Origin: Salinisphaera sp. G21_0
Lineage (GTDB): Bacteria; Pseudomonadota; Gammaproteobacteria; Pseudomonadales; Endozoicomonadaceae
Direction of reading: 5' to 3'
Assembly (NCBI RefSeq): GCF_017744115.1
Contig: NZ_JAGHQW010000005.1
Coordinates: 1-64,000 of the forward strand
Length of the DNA: 64,000 bases
Shown here: piece by piece, positions 1 to 7,516 of the stretch
How positions within the stretch are numbered: the stretch's first letter is position 1
Layout of the letters: each line of letters opens with the position of its first letter
Position numbers and translations under genes: made by a program
The notes under the pieces: model-generated
Told to the model about the DNA's origin: nothing
The model's input: the letters and a program-made list of their open reading frames with translations, nothing else
Database searches by the model: none

Positions 1-148
1 CTGTTTTAGTGAGATAGAATATGGCATTCAATATCAGACGATAACTCCAGTCACGTGGTCGACCATTTTTTGGAGTATCATAGCCAGGGTCAGGGAATAG
101 AGGCTTGAGGGTTGCCCACTCGTCATCGGTCAGGTCGGATGGATACAT
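1..148 (-). CDS. IS5-family transposase, N-terminal part (cut by window edge)
   Basis: The reverse strand from 148 reads into the window edge and begins MYPSDLTDDEWATLKPLFP, followed by a GRPRDW motif and a LNAIFYL stretch. This is the helical DNA-binding N-terminus (DUF4096-like) of IS5-family transposases. AGGAGG lies 6 bases upstream of the ATG. Only about 49 codons are visible, so whether the gene is intact cannot be judged. The noncoding end of the element probably runs to about 244, where TTACAACAGTCTC may be the terminal repeat; its partner would lie outside the window. Confidence 0.85.
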   Translation of the reverse strand, partial: MYPSDLTDDEWATLKPLFPDPGYDTPKNGRPRDWSYRLILNAIFYLTKT

Positions 149-898
149 AATTATCCTCCTTCTTCAGCTAATCAGACACTGTAGTTATAGACGACTTTGA
201 GTTTTTACACTGAGTTAATGGTCAGTAACTTTTACAACAGTCTCTTACTGGTATCACGACTGAAGGTGATGGCAAAAAACTGGGGGCAGGTCTTTAATCT
301 TGAAACCAACGTCAAAAATCAAGACCTAATGAAATGGTCCGCTCCGCTCCCAAAATAGCTTCAAATGAGCCGGGATAGTTCTCATCCAAAAACACAGCCA
401 ATTGAAAATGTTAGAAATTTATGCTGAAAAATAATTATGGTTGAAAAGGTGTTTTCGCTTATCACGCTGCCAATACCGGCTTGCGACTAAATCTGGCCAT
501 ACCCTCCAGGGTCTCAACCCCACAAAGGACAGCGCATAAGGCGATATTGAGGATATCAATAAAGGTACATTAAGTAGTTAGTTCTCGTCCAAAAACGCAT
601 CGGGCAATCATAATCGGACTGTACGTACGTTTTAATATTTCCTGAATTCCAGAGAGCCGGAAAAACTCTTCCCTTTTTTTCTCTAATCTGGGACGGATAT
701 TGGAGAAAAAACGCAAAAAGCAGGCAGAAAACATCCTCCCACCATGCTGGAAAGGTACTTTCATGTAGTATGGAGGTGGCTATCAGGATGGTGCCGGGTG
801 CCTGGCCAGAATCACCAGGTTGTAACAGACCACCGATAACCAGCAGTGAGAGTCAAAACCCTCAGAACCCTTGCAGTGGCAACGTGATAGCCCCGGAT
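149..898. other. Noncoding stretch with IS debris
   Basis: This 750-base stretch has no convincing intact gene. It holds the outer end of the IS5-like element (to about 244), a short copy of a dispersed motif near 282-330 (GGCAGGTCTTT with GTCAAAAATCAAGACC) and an ISAs1 transposase remnant (annotated separately). An open frame on the minus strand at 570-764 resembles nothing I recognise. Confidence 0.6.
465..569 (-). pseudogene. ISAs1-family transposase fragment
   Basis: A reverse-strand frame reads FIDILNIALCAVLCGVETLE followed by a G-M-A-R-F motif. This resembles the N-terminal region of ISAs1/H-repeat transposases, which carry an I-L-x-I-A-L-C-A-V-L-C-G-A-E-S pattern. The frame has no start codon and ends in TGA at about 465, so only a remnant of about 35 codons survives. 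The family match is from memory of the motif. Confidence 0.45.
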
Positions 899-1894
899 TT
901 ATTGCGTTCCGGCATTGTGTACAATACTCCATATATCCATAAACAAATCATTTTCGCCTTCTGAATTATCTTCATATTTTCCATACCTCTCTTCTGCTAT
1001 TTTTATGGCAGGTTTGGGGTCTGCTCCATGATCTAAAAGGCATCTGGCGATTTTATAAAACTCTTTCAAATCCTCATCATTTAATAAACAGTCTGAAATA
1101 CGAAACATTACTAATCTTAAAGGCGTAATCGGTTGTATAAACCCGTTTGGATCGTCCTGATCTGTGGAGTGCCTGTAACTTGGATCGGCTCCTCTGTTCA
1201 AACAGTCTTCAACTCTTTCAAAATCATGATAACTTACCGCCTCCATTAATTCTTCGTCAACGGCTCTCTTCTGACTTGCTATCCGCACAAAGCCTGGTTC
1301 CGAGGTCAGTAATACAGTGTCAGAACTGCTCGTTGCAATGTGTGTAGTCGCGGATGCTACCGGAAACCCTGAATTGAATGTTGCTAAAGAATGATCATTT
1401 GATGAAGTTGTTTCTGTGCTACCAGCAGTGGTGCTTTCGGCATCACTGCCTGTATTCGATGGGGCCAACCTAACCGTAAAGGTAAACGAACTGCCATCTT
1501 CACTACTGCTATATGGCCTGCTTGAACTGGGCATGATCCTCGAGCTATCAAGCTCAGCTTGGTCATTGATTCCGGGGTATGGAGAAGGAGGGGCCGCGTA
1601 AGGAGGAATAGTCGGGTAAAGTTGGGGACGAGTGGCGGGTGCTACGGCACCTGGTGGCAGAAAATCAACTCTTCTCGTGTGATCCGGATTAGAAGGGTTA
1701 CCGGGAACATATGGCATATGTTGCCTGGTGGGATCATGTGGGTTCAAGGTGAATCCCGAGTATGTCACCTGGCCTGAATAGCCGGAATCCGCAGATGATT
1801 GCCGTGCATCTGATGGGGAAAAAGGCTGTTGTGACTGTGAATATGATCCCTGCCGGTTATTAACAGAATATGTATATTGACCTTTAGTGTTCAT
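899..1894 (-). CDS. Ankyrin-repeat protein with Ser/Pro-rich N-terminus, candidate effector
   Basis: The 331-residue product has a disordered first 200 residues rich in Ser, Gln, Pro, Tyr and Thr, including a proline/tyrosine-rich stretch near residues 75-110. The C-terminal 120 residues resemble ankyrin repeats: LMEAVSYHDFERVEDCLNRG is followed by ADPSY, and later ARCLLDHGADP. There is no signal peptide or membrane segment. Ankyrin proteins with long low-complexity N-termini are common among secreted effectors of host-associated bacteria, so delivery into host cells is plausible but not shown. The ribosome binding site is weak (AAAGGTTTGAG). The gene lies alone among transposase fragments, which fits accessory DNA. 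Confidence 0.75.
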   Translation of the reverse strand: MNTKGQYTYSVNNRQGSYSQSQQPFSPSDARQSSADSGYSGQVTYSGFTLNPHDPTRQHMPYVPGNPSNPDHTRRVDFLPPGAVAPATRPQLYPTIPPYAAPPSPYPGINDQAELDSSRIMPSSSRPYSSSEDGSSFTFTVRLAPSNTGSDAESTTAGSTETTSSNDHSLATFNSGFPVASATTHIATSSSDTVLLTSEPGFVRIASQKRAVDEELMEAVSYHDFERVEDCLNRGADPSYRHSTDQDDPNGFIQPITPLRLVMFRISDCLLNDEDLKEFYKIARCLLDHGADPKPAIKIAEERYGKYEDNSEGENDLFMDIWSIVHNAGTQ

Positions 1895-2410
1895 AACTCA
1901 AACCTTTGTGAATTATTTATTCTTCAAGTCAACAAAATAGACAAAAAACATCGACAGGCTGTTTTTTATTTTATGAAATATCCGGGTCAAGCGCTCTCAT
2001 CAACAGGCTTGGCCACAGCAATCAGGAAAAAACAGAAACCCATATCATTGGGTTCCCCCCGGGTTGCCCGGGGAGAAACCGCAAAAAGCTGGGGTCATAT
2101 ATGGTCCGCCCCGCTTTGCAAGGATAAGTTTTCCATCATGACTAAAGAGTAATGCTTCCACTCTCTTAATAAAGAATCCGGCCTTTGGGGTGAGGTCACA
2201 ATGCCTCTGGCCCTGATGGAATCCGCTCACTCATCAGGTCTTCGGCCTCTATGGGCCCTGACCCCGGTCAGGTTCAAGGGAATGCAGGTCTTACCTTTTA
2301 TGCCATCATTTGAACTTTATCCGCGCAACTCGTTGCAGGCTTCTTACACTGATTAACCGCTCTTGCTTTTCTTGTCTAACGACAAATGTTTAATAGCTTG
2401 ATGCCGATGC
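1895..2410. other. Noncoding stretch with repeat fragments
   Basis: No supported gene. The stretch contains a solitary 17-base element end at 1970-1986 (annotated separately), a C/G-rich palindromic run at about 2055-2076 and a perfect 7-bp hairpin, CCTGACCCCGGTCAGG, at 2257-2272. A 61-codon reverse frame at 2045-2230 has no recognisable relatives and poor codon character. Confidence 0.5.
1970..1986. repeat. Solo end of the CCCGG-type MITE
   Basis: TTTATGAAATATCCGGG matches 17 bases of the 18-base terminal inverted repeat of the element at 11171-11380. No partner end or internal part is visible nearby, so this is probably the relic of a deleted copy. Confidence 0.5.
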
Positions 2411-2580
2411 TCATGCTGCTGCCTTGTAGGGTTCTTTCTTGGTTAACACAGCCCAGGCAATGCGAGCATTCTTATTGGCAACTGCCACCGCTGATATATT
2501 CTTGCCCCTGCGCTGGTCAAGCTCTTTAATCCAATTATTACGTCGATCGTCGTGTTTGTCGGCCACCCTGACACAGGGGG
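2411..2580 (-). pseudogene. IS110-family transposase C-terminal fragment
   Basis: The reverse frame contains KHDDRRNNWIKELDQRRGKN followed by an A-V-A-V-A-N-K-N-A-R-I-A-W-A motif and ends shortly afterwards at 2411. This is the characteristic C-terminus of IS110-family transposases (AVANKNAR followed by W-x-L-L). The catalytic DEDD domain is missing, and the fragment abuts the oppositely oriented ISNCY-like remnant near 2580. Confidence 0.8.
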
Positions 2581-2582
2581 TC

Positions 2583-3377
2583 AGCCTCCTTACTGCATCT
2601 ACATGGGAACGGTTTAACAACTCTCAGCTAATGACCGCTAAAGATCAGGGAATTGAGAAAGGACGCACTGTGGCCATTGACAGCACAGTCACCGAATCCG
2701 ATATCAAACCACCTTGCGACAGTGATCTTTTAGCCTGTTCCGTTAAAGAAATTTGTCGGCTGCTTGAACGAGGACAAACACTGACAGCGACGCCTCTTTA
2801 TGAATATACCCATCACAACCGAGCCGTAAAAGATGCGGCCAGAAAATGCATCTAAGCTGGCAAAGAAGAACGGCATCAGCATTATAAAAAACTGCTGCTG
2901 TTGACCCGAAAATCCCGGAAGGTGCTTATCGAGGCAACTTTCAAGCTTGCAGGTGCCCGTCAGCGGGGGCAGCGTCTCCTGGCGGATGATGCCGAAAAAT
3001 GGCAGGCTGATGTGGATCACCTGTTGCCCCTGGTGGATGCAATAGTCTCTCAGACAGAGCGCAGGGTCTTGAAGGGTGAAAAGGTGCCAGCCCGGGAGAA
3101 AGTGGTTAGCCTGTATGAACCCCATACAGATATCATCGTAAAAGACCGGCGGCAAGTGCAGTATGGCCCTAAACTGAGCCTGGTTCAGGGAAAAAGTCGA
3201 TTGATCCCGGATCTGGTTATCGAGGAAGGTAATCCAGCGGATTCTGACCGATTCATTCCGATGATGGAAAGACAAAAAGAACTTTATGGAGTTGACCGCG
3301 AAACTACCCCGCCAGCCCCTTTTGATTCACTTAATCGTATTGGTACGATTGTAAGTTATAAGGTGGCATTGGTATAA
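2583..3377 (+). pseudogene. ISNCY-type transposase remnant with an internal stop
   Basis: One forward frame reads through LTASTWERFN, GIEKGRTVAIDSTVTESDI, ERRVLKGEKVPAREKVVSLY and EPHTDIIVKDRR to VIEEGNPADSDRFIPMMERQ. These are hallmark blocks of the ISNCY/IS1202-like DDE transposases. The frame is interrupted by TAA at 2853-2855, directly between two well-conserved blocks. The N-terminus is missing and the C-terminus drifts into unrelated sequence after about 3300. The gene is therefore dead: truncated at both ends and with a nonsense codon. Confidence 0.85.
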
Positions 3378-3404
3378 CAGGCCACTCGACTATAACGGAA
3401 CTAT

Positions 3405-3444
3405 TTGCCGATAATATGATCAAATTGCCGATAATATGATCAAA
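3405..3444. repeat. Perfect 20-bp tandem duplication
   Basis: TTGCCGATAATATGATCAAA occurs twice head to tail (3405-3424 and 3425-3444) without a mismatch. It lies between the transposase remnant and the start of the 290-residue gene at 3502, where it could affect promoter spacing. Confidence 0.95.
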
Positions 3445-3501
3445 GTTTGTAAACTGATTAGTAGCCATTTTTTTCACGCCAGGTTGTAAGGTTTACTTAA
3501 A

Positions 3502-4374
3502 ATGATTTCGCCTAATTATTCACAGCAAACAATGGTCGCTCCCTTAACGAGTGAGGAGCTTGCTTCAACTGCAACGGTGGATATTAAATTCGGGAATACA
3601 TTCCGAGCTGTACGCGAAGTTTTTGCTCAGAATATTTTGCAAGATGCCAACAAGACTATTGATAAAGACAGTCGTTATTTTGTGGATCGATCATCTTGTA
3701 ATCTATCTTGGTTACACCGGGTCTCCCCAAAAGGGTCATTAGGATATTTTGGTTCACAATATGTTGTTAATTTGATTCCTGTTCCAGGGAAAGTAAATGT
3801 AAAGTTTGACCAACACTGTCAAATTATTGATCGGGAAAACTTTGTACATCAATTAGTTACCAGTAATGAAGCTTTGATTGAGCTGGCAATAAAAGGTGTT
3901 GAGTTTTTGGCCAGGCAGTTCTCATCCGAGAAGCAGTCTATGGAAGTGCTCCATTTGAGCATAGGTCGGCATTATATTTCCAATAAGGGTTTAAAGGGAG
4001 GGTTATGGCATCGTCATAAGGGGGACTATAGCCTTGTGATGTTGATGAATGACGATTCAGTTATTAAAAATAATGCTCCTTATTACACGGGAGGAATATT
4101 AGAAACAGCGAAGTTTGCGGGACAATCCTTGGGAAAAGGGATACTTGCTGTTGAGGGGACTACTGAAAAACACGTCTTGGAGCCAAACAGTGGTTATGTT
4201 TTCTCAAATATCGAGGGTAATATGGTTCTTCGACATGCTGATGGTGAGTATGTCTCGGTTAACCCAGAACAGCCGCAGGAAAAGCCGCAGGAAAAGCCTC
4301 TGGAAAAGAGGATACTGATTATCATTATGAACCGCTCTTCCAAGCCAGCACTCCAGAGTAAAGGGACAGCATGA
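3502..4374 (+). CDS. Unknown 290-residue protein, possibly fused or truncated at its C-terminus
   Basis: I do not recognise this protein. The start ATG has AAGG nine bases upstream. The body is mixed alpha/beta in character, with no signal peptide or membrane span. It has a region with several His, Gly and Arg residues (GLWHRHKGDYSLVM at about residues 167-180). Near residue 255 the sequence changes to a Glu-Lys-Pro repeat (PQEKPQEKPLEK) followed by a basic tail. That tail is encoded just before a short dispersed repeat (about 4422-4465) and a ugd fragment, so the original 3' end may have been replaced. Base composition is AT-richer than in neighbouring core genes, which suggests acquired DNA. 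Confidence 0.55.
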   Translation: MISPNYSQQTMVAPLTSEELASTATVDIKFGNTFRAVREVFAQNILQDANKTIDKDSRYFVDRSSCNLSWLHRVSPKGSLGYFGSQYVVNLIPVPGKVNVKFDQHCQIIDRENFVHQLVTSNEALIELAIKGVEFLARQFSSEKQSMEVLHLSIGRHYISNKGLKGGLWHRHKGDYSLVMLMNDDSVIKNNAPYYTGGILETAKFAGQSLGKGILAVEGTTEKHVLEPNSGYVFSNIEGNMVLRHADGEYVSVNPEQPQEKPQEKPLEKRILIIIMNRSSKPALQSKGTA

Positions 4375-4489
4375 ATGACTCTCCTCACTGCCAAGCCTCC
4401 CAAACCAAAAGAAAACCAGAAAACCGGTGGCAGGTTTTGATTCTTGAATGAAGTCAAGGAAAAATCTTCCCGATACGGCAATTGAAGCC

Positions 4490-4765
4490 AAGGCCTGGTT
4501 CAGTTTTTTCTCTGTGAAGGCCGGTTCTGATAACTTCCGGGCATCGTCCATCCAGGGCATTATGAATCGCATCAAGGCCAAGGGTGTTGAGGTGGTGGTG
4601 TATGAACCGGTGCTGGATGAAGCGGAGTTTTTTAATTCACGGGTGATTAGCGACCTGGATGGGTTCAAACAGTCCGCCGATGTGATTGTCTCCAACCGGC
4701 TGGTGGATGAACTGGCTGATGTGTTGGATAAAGTCTTTACCCGCGACCTTTTTGGATCAGATTAA
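4490..4765 (+). pseudogene. ugd: UDP-glucose 6-dehydrogenase 3' fragment
   Basis: The frame reads [19 protein letters not shown], then [33 protein letters not shown] and [12 protein letters not shown] before a stop at 4765. This matches the C-terminal NAD/UDP-binding domain of the UDP-glucose dehydrogenases that supply UDP-glucuronate for capsule. The catalytic Cys domain and the N-terminal Rossmann domain are absent. The upstream codons come from a short dispersed repeat. It is the broken-off end of a gene, and its origin fits the broken capsule genes a few kilobases downstream. Confidence 0.8.
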
Positions 4766-4830
4766 AAATCGCTGGTGCGATTCTGTTACAGCGTTGAAGG
4801 TTTAAACGTTAAAAAAAGCGTTGTAACGCT

Positions 4831-5256
4831 TTAACTTTTCAACATTGCCACCTTATTAACCATAAATTCTTCCGGTGTGAATACCGGGATTTCGGCTAAC
4901 CGAAAGTCTTTGGCGTTGCGGGTGATGATGGCTTCGGCTCCGGCTTGTATCGCGGCAGCATACAGTACGGCATCTTCAAAATCGTTAAATCCACTGTCAA
5001 GGGCATGCATTAATATGGTGTGATCCACCGGTGCTACCTGATAAATCTGTAACAATTTTTTAATGGCGGCATTGCCTTTGGCTTTGCCGATGGTTTTGCA
5101 GGTGAGGTAGTGAATGGTGGTCAGGGTTGTGGCGCAGAGTATGCCATTGAGTGTTCTGCGCTCCACTTTGCCCATAATGGATGATGAGTGAGCCACAAAG
5201 GGTTCCCGTTCGAACAGGACATCAAGAATAACGTTGGTATCCACCAGGATTTTCAT
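4831..5256 (-). CDS. PIN-domain toxin (VapC-like)
   Basis: The 141-residue protein begins MKILVDTNVILDVLFERE, the first acidic motif of PIN-domain ribonucleases. Further acidic positions lie in NDFEDAVLYAAA (about residues 91-102), and ITRNAKDF is the usual C-terminal motif. Such toxins cleave RNA and are held inactive by the upstream antitoxin. The start overlaps the antitoxin stop by 4 bases (ATGA), so the two are translationally coupled. All expected acidic motifs are present, so the toxin is probably functional. Confidence 0.88.
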   Translation of the reverse strand: MKILVDTNVILDVLFEREPFVAHSSSIMGKVERRTLNGILCATTLTTIHYLTCKTIGKAKGNAAIKKLLQIYQVAPVDHTILMHALDSGFNDFEDAVLYAAAIQAGAEAIITRNAKDFRLAEIPVFTPEEFMVNKVAMLKS

Positions 5257-5495
5257 AGATATTTGTCTTCCAGATGTTTTTTGTAGTCCTTTTCTGCATC
5301 ATCCGTCGGGCCATCGGCCAGCAACCCTTTCAGGCTTTGGGTTAATGGTGGTAATGGTTCGTCTTCCGTCCCATGACGGGTTAGGTCTGCAAAGTAGTCA
5401 GCCACCAGTTGCGACAACGATTTGCCATGTTGTGCCGCGTATTTTTTCGCATTGTTGACCAGTTCGTTTTCTACCCGAAGCGTGAGTTTGTGCAT
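5253..5495 (-). CDS. Antitoxin of the PIN toxin pair (DUF6364-like)
   Basis: The 80-residue protein starts MHKLTLRVENELVNNAKKYA and continues with KSLSQLVADYF, a ribbon-helix-helix pattern (strand, helix, short loop, helix). The acidic C-terminus would wrap the toxin. An open frame extends 36 codons further upstream, but the ATG at 5495 has AAGG eight bases before it and fits the family start. It would bind its own promoter as a dimer and neutralise the toxin encoded immediately downstream. The DUF6364 assignment is from motif memory. Confidence 0.8.
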   Translation of the reverse strand: MHKLTLRVENELVNNAKKYAAQHGKSLSQLVADYFADLTRHGTEDEPLPPLTQSLKGLLADGPTDDAEKDYKKHLEDKYL

Positions 5496-5634
5496 GATGA
5501 TTACCTTGGCGTATCTTTTTTTAAAATAGTACGTCAGATAGTGAAATTCGTCCATAATATTGCTGGAAAAAAGAAAGAGAAAACCGGGGGGGAATAATGT
5601 CAAGGAAAAATCTTGCCGATCCAGCCGTCACATC

Positions 5635-5871
5635 ATGGATAAACTGAAACAGTGGCTGGACAGGCAGCACCGAAAATACCCCCGAAAAGCCTGCCGGGCA
5701 AGGCGCTGACCTGCGCGCAGAATCAATGGAAGTATCTGGTCCGTTACCTCGATAGCGGATTACTGGATATCGACAACTATGCTGACACAGGGGGAAGGTG
5801 CCAATGTTGAACACCTGTTGCCTATGAACCTCACATCGGATGATGTAAAAATAGCGAACTGGTGGAAGTAG
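5635..5871 (+). pseudogene. IS66-family transposase C-terminal fragment
   Basis: Across frames the sequence encodes LDRQHRKYP, then KSLPGKALTCAQNQWKYLVR with YLDSGLLDIDN, then VEHLLPMNLT. These are the L-G-K-A-x-x-Y and L-x-x-Y-L-D-G-x-L-x-I-D-N blocks near the C-terminus of IS66 transposases. At least two frame changes are needed to connect them (near 5682 and near 5790), so the piece is dead. Confidence 0.75.
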
Positions 5872-5879
5872 GGGGGAGA

Positions 5880-5966
5880 TGGGGGGGGCACCAACAGCTT
5901 ACGACGAAAAAACGCTGTACCACGTTCTCCAATCATTTTTATGATTCGAGCCGGACGAATATTCAT
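5880..5966 (-). pseudogene. Short 5' gene stub after the second toxin gene
   Basis: An ATG at 5966 has AAGGAT at good spacing and encodes MNIRPARIIKMIGERGTAFF, then runs into a homopolymer-rich junction and the antisense of the IS66 fragment. It looks like the intact start of a gene once co-transcribed with the toxin-antitoxin pair upstream and cut by IS66 insertion. I do not recognise the family. Confidence 0.3.
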
Positions 5967-5994
5967 GGTTATCCTTAAAGGGGGTTTTAGCTTT

Positions 5995-6411
5995 TCAAGG
6001 CTTTAACAGCCTTTCAGGAGTCATGGCAATGTCTGGAAAATTGCGCAGCAGTTTTTTATCCCAGGTGACTAACGGGCAATCTAATGTTTCTGCCAATACC
6101 ACAAATAACGCATCGTAAGCCGGATGTTTTGTGTAAGTGGCCAGTTCCAGTGCTTTGAACCATAACCGCTCACTGCTGGTTACCGATGTGATCAGGGCTT
6201 CAGCTCGTTCGGTTGCCTGTATGGCCTGATGCAGGCTTAACTGCTGATGGGTTATCCATTGCCAGGCAACATTACAGAACTCAGCCCGGAACAGATCAGG
6301 CACATGAATGTATTCGGTTTTTGCCAGTACGGCCAGGGCGTCCTGCCGGTGCAAAGGCTCATTAAACAGTGCATAGGCAAAGACCATGGTGTCGATAACG
6401 GCGCGGGTCAT
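5995..6411 (-). CDS. PIN-domain toxin (VapC/FitB-like)
   Basis: The 138-residue protein starts MTRAVIDTMVFAYALFNEP. It has acidic positions at D7, in PDLFRAEFCN (about residues 38-47), in HPAYDALFVVLAE (about 96-108) and in WDKKLL, the four-part PIN signature. It would act as an endoribonuclease restrained by its partner. Its ATG overlaps the antitoxin stop (ATGA), giving a coupled operon transcribed from the palindrome-containing promoter at about 6666-6690. It shares little obvious sequence with the PIN toxin at 4831-5256, so the two pairs are separate acquisitions rather than a local duplication. Confidence 0.9.
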   Translation of the reverse strand: MTRAVIDTMVFAYALFNEPLHRQDALAVLAKTEYIHVPDLFRAEFCNVAWQWITHQQLSLHQAIQATERAEALITSVTSSERLWFKALELATYTKHPAYDALFVVLAETLDCPLVTWDKKLLRNFPDIAMTPERLLKP

Positions 6412-6632
6412 GGTCGGCCTTCCTGTCGCCAGGTGTCCATGTCTTTGGCCGGGGTTTCCGGCAGTTCTTTCCAGCTGTTTTTAATGGCGTTAATCAGGTC
6501 AGACTTTTGTTGATAGCGGGCTTCAAGCAGTTCCCGCACTTCTTGCTCCATGGAACGGTTGCCCGCTTTGGCGCTGGCTTTCAATCGTTCGATCAGTTCG
6601 TCTGGCAGGTTTCGGATGGTCAGGGTTGCCAT
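6408..6632 (-). CDS. FitA/VapB-type ribbon-helix-helix antitoxin
   Basis: The 74-residue protein starts MATLTIRNLPDELIERLKAS and continues NRSMEQEVRELLEARY, the FitA-like RHH signature. A longer open frame begins at 6677, but the ATG at 6632 is preceded by a strong AAGGAGG site at 8 bases and is the family start. It should bind the palindrome just upstream and sequester the PIN toxin encoded downstream. Confidence 0.9.
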   Translation of the reverse strand: MATLTIRNLPDELIERLKASAKAGNRSMEQEVRELLEARYQQKSDLINAIKNSWKELPETPAKDMDTWRQEGRP

Positions 6633-6665
6633 GGATATTGCCTCCTTAAACGAGTGTTTAATCCA

Positions 6666-6690
6666 AAATGCTAGCATGTCGCTAGCATTT
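6666..6690. promoter_or_regulatory. Inverted repeat operator for the toxin-antitoxin pair
   Basis: AAATGCTAGC and GCTAGCATTT form a perfect 10-bp inverted repeat around the 5-base spacer ATGTC, 34 bases upstream of the antitoxin ATG. Position and symmetry are typical of the autoregulatory operator bound by the RHH antitoxin or the toxin-antitoxin complex. Confidence 0.75.
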
Positions 6691-6703
6691 TTGCTGGCAA
6701 ATA

Positions 6704-7270
6704 TTACATATCGATATGGAGCCCTGCGGTGAATCCTTTAATGGTGTCTGAATGCCCTCCAGCATTATCCGTCTCCATCTCATAATGGCGATAACCGGCC
6801 TGGAGATAAATGGCGGGCAGCAACTGGAAGCGGGCACCGGCACTGATGTCGGTTACGGTGGCATCGGAGTTTCTGGCGTAGTTCAGTTTGCTGTAGTAAG
6901 AAACCTGACTGCCCGGGAACCATTCGGCATCGGCAACCGCCATGGGCAGGGTTTCGTCGTAGTAACGACTGCCATTGATATGGTGCAGGCCTGCGCCCAG
7001 GTCGATGGAGACCAGGTCGTTATCCAGGATTTCGTAGTAGCCGTACGCGTCTACATTGTTCATACCATCCGCTTCACCCTCAAGCGTAGTGGCACGCAGG
7101 GCAGCGTTGGGTACCAGAGGCACCGGGTGCTCGATCTGGACATACGCGGAGCCTCCTTTGCCGTGATCGTTGGTGTGCCAGTAATCCAGTCCGGCCTTTG
7201 CGCCGGCAATGTCTGCCTGGGTGAGTGTGCTGGAAAGTAACAGCAAGGATAAGCTGATCGATTTTTTCAT
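6704..7270 (-). CDS. Outer-membrane beta-barrel protein (TIGR04219-like)
   Basis: The 188-residue protein has a cleavable signal peptide (MKKSISLSLLLLSSTLTQA). It continues with alternating strands such as AGLDYWHTNDHG, GGSAYVQIEHP and SYYSKLNYARN, and ends in a barrel-closing strand, FTAGLHIDM. The size, the opening G-x-D-Y-W motif and the closing strand fit the small TIGR04219 outer-membrane family. The function is unknown. No strong ribosome binding site is visible, and it is transcribed alone. Confidence 0.7.
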   Translation of the reverse strand: MKKSISLSLLLLSSTLTQADIAGAKAGLDYWHTNDHGKGGSAYVQIEHPVPLVPNAALRATTLEGEADGMNNVDAYGYYEILDNDLVSIDLGAGLHHINGSRYYDETLPMAVADAEWFPGSQVSYYSKLNYARNSDATVTDISAGARFQLLPAIYLQAGYRHYEMETDNAGGHSDTIKGFTAGLHIDM

Positions 7271-7516
7271 CAGGGTGAGATTCGCTTTGTGTCGGTGAGA
7301 TAGACGTTAGCGTGCACTGTACAGTGCATTCTCCGGTGTGTATTTAGGGTTTTACCGAACGGGTGCTAAACAAGATGACCCGTTTCATTCTTGCCCTCGC
7401 ATCATTGCTCTTTATTTCTTTCTGGTTGTCTGCGGGAATCTGCGGATTGGGCCCGGGGATAAAGGCTGATACAGTCGTTTGCTTTTAGCCCTGATCGAAG
7501 GTGAGTAGAGATAACC

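Noticed and set aside
2045-2230. 61-codon reverse frame near the MITE end
   Set aside because: No ribosome binding site and no recognisable family; it crosses repeat-like, palindromic sequence.
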